A DNA stretch of 64,000 nt. Source: Photobacterium indicum. GTDB taxonomy: Bacteria; Pseudomonadota; Gammaproteobacteria; Enterobacterales; Vibrionaceae. The notes below the pieces were generated by a model. It was given only the letters and a program-made list of their open reading frames with translations. It had not been told where the DNA came from and did no database searches. A program made the position numbers and the translations under genes. Positions 63,634 through 64,000 of this stretch are shown piece by piece (the first letter of the stretch is position 1; each line of letters starts with the position of its first letter). The DNA is taken from assembly GCF_003026215.1 (NCBI RefSeq), contig NZ_PYOC01000001.1, positions 372,001 through 436,000 on the forward strand. The letters run 5' to 3'.

Positions 63634-64000
63634 TATTACAGCTGGCACGCTAGCCGATAAAAACACCAAAACGTATGAAAATTTAGTTGATGATGTTGAT
63701 GCATATGAAGATACAACAAAGCGCAAAGTAATCTCGAAGAAAGACCTGTGGATGTGTGCATTACGCGGTCTGTTTATGGAAGGTAACTTTAACTTTGAAC
63801 GTATGCAGGCTGGTGGTTTTGCTTATTCCATTATTCCAGCACTGAAGAAAATTCACGGTGATAATAAGCGTGATTTTGCCAAGTCATTAAAAAACCATCT
63901 GCAGTTCTTTAATGCCAGCCCTAAATTGTTCACTTTCTTACTGGGTACAGCAGTAGCAATGGAAGAGAACAAAGAAAAACCTTCAACAGTGAATGTTATG
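63623..64000 (+). CDS. Mannose-family PTS component IID, 3' end outside the window
   Basis: Opens at ATG 63623 and stays in frame for 126 codons to the window edge. VISKKDLWMCALRGLFMEGNFNFERMQAGGFAYSIIPAL matches the IID N-terminal domain. It lacks the C-terminal half only because the sequence stops. Completes the membrane transporter with the IIC upstream. Confidence 0.9.
   Translation, partial: MASDITAGTLADKNTKTYENLVDDVDAYEDTTKRKVISKKDLWMCALRGLFMEGNFNFERMQAGGFAYSIIPALKKIHGDNKRDFAKSLKNHLQFFNASPKLFTFLLGTAVAMEENKEKPSTVNVM

Overview
The window is AT-rich, gene-dense gamma-proteobacterial DNA that best fits a marine Vibrionaceae genome, most likely Photobacterium and probably its second chromosome. 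This rests on the combination of ToxR-type membrane regulators, a complete second-type F1Fo ATP synthase operon, an aryl polyene (APE) pigment cluster, a chromosomal Qnr pentapeptide protein, a stand-alone acetate kinase, and a TMAO/DMSO-reductase-like enzyme. The species assignment is inference. I saw no rRNA, tRNA or CRISPR array.

Layout. 0.4-3.0 kb: two homologous ToxR-like/partner gene pairs facing each other, with identical 17-nt overlaps. 3-6 kb: small ORF, LysR regulator, acetate kinase. 6-10.8 kb: a patchwork region with a Tat-exported sulfatase, a duplicated 3' end of ackA split by a 263-bp MITE-like element, a polyhydroxybutyrate-depolymerase-like enzyme, three copies of a hairpin/terminator repeat, and a possible group II intron fragment. 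10.7-14.7 kb: anaerobic C4-dicarboxylate carrier, AraC regulator, LysE/RhtB exporter, internally deleted GNAT remnant. 14.8-18.6 kb: molybdopterin reductase with a fused C-terminal haem domain, and a TDT-family transporter. 18.6-23.4 kb: tandem repeat, frameshifted remnant, universal stress protein, zinc-ribbon membrane protein, NIT-domain chemoreceptor.

23.4-44 kb: the APE locus. A 17-gene minus-strand operon (about 39.5 down to 23.9 kb) encodes a chain-length-factor-like KS, acyltransferase, two ACPs, aryl-ACP ligase, hotdog dehydratases, a glycosyltransferase-acyltransferase fusion, an MIO ammonia-lyase, thioesterase, LolA-like carrier, MMPL exporter, lipoprotein, two KSs and a ketoreductase. 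A plus-strand flank carries a lipoprotein, an O-methyltransferase-like enzyme and an FAD oxidoreductase with a halogenase-type WxWxIP motif. Together they would make an aryl head group from an aromatic amino acid, extend it as a polyene on ACP and place it in the outer membrane.

44-47.4 kb: Qnr-family protein, VF530-family protein, EamA transporter, and a four-repeat Cys/His protein. 47.9-54.9 kb: atpIBEFHAGDC with a strong terminator. 55-64 kb: a small upstream ORF and YgjV, then a carbohydrate locus: a Tat-exported sulfatase with a KdgM-family porin, facing divergently an AgaR-type repressor, tagatose-bisphosphate aldolase subunit KbaZ/GatZ, AgaS, and mannose-family PTS IIB, IIC and IID (the last cut by the window edge). 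The intervening 450 bp holds a CRP-like site and a dense cluster of GAAAG motifs. I read this as uptake and catabolism of sulfated galactosamine-type sugars.
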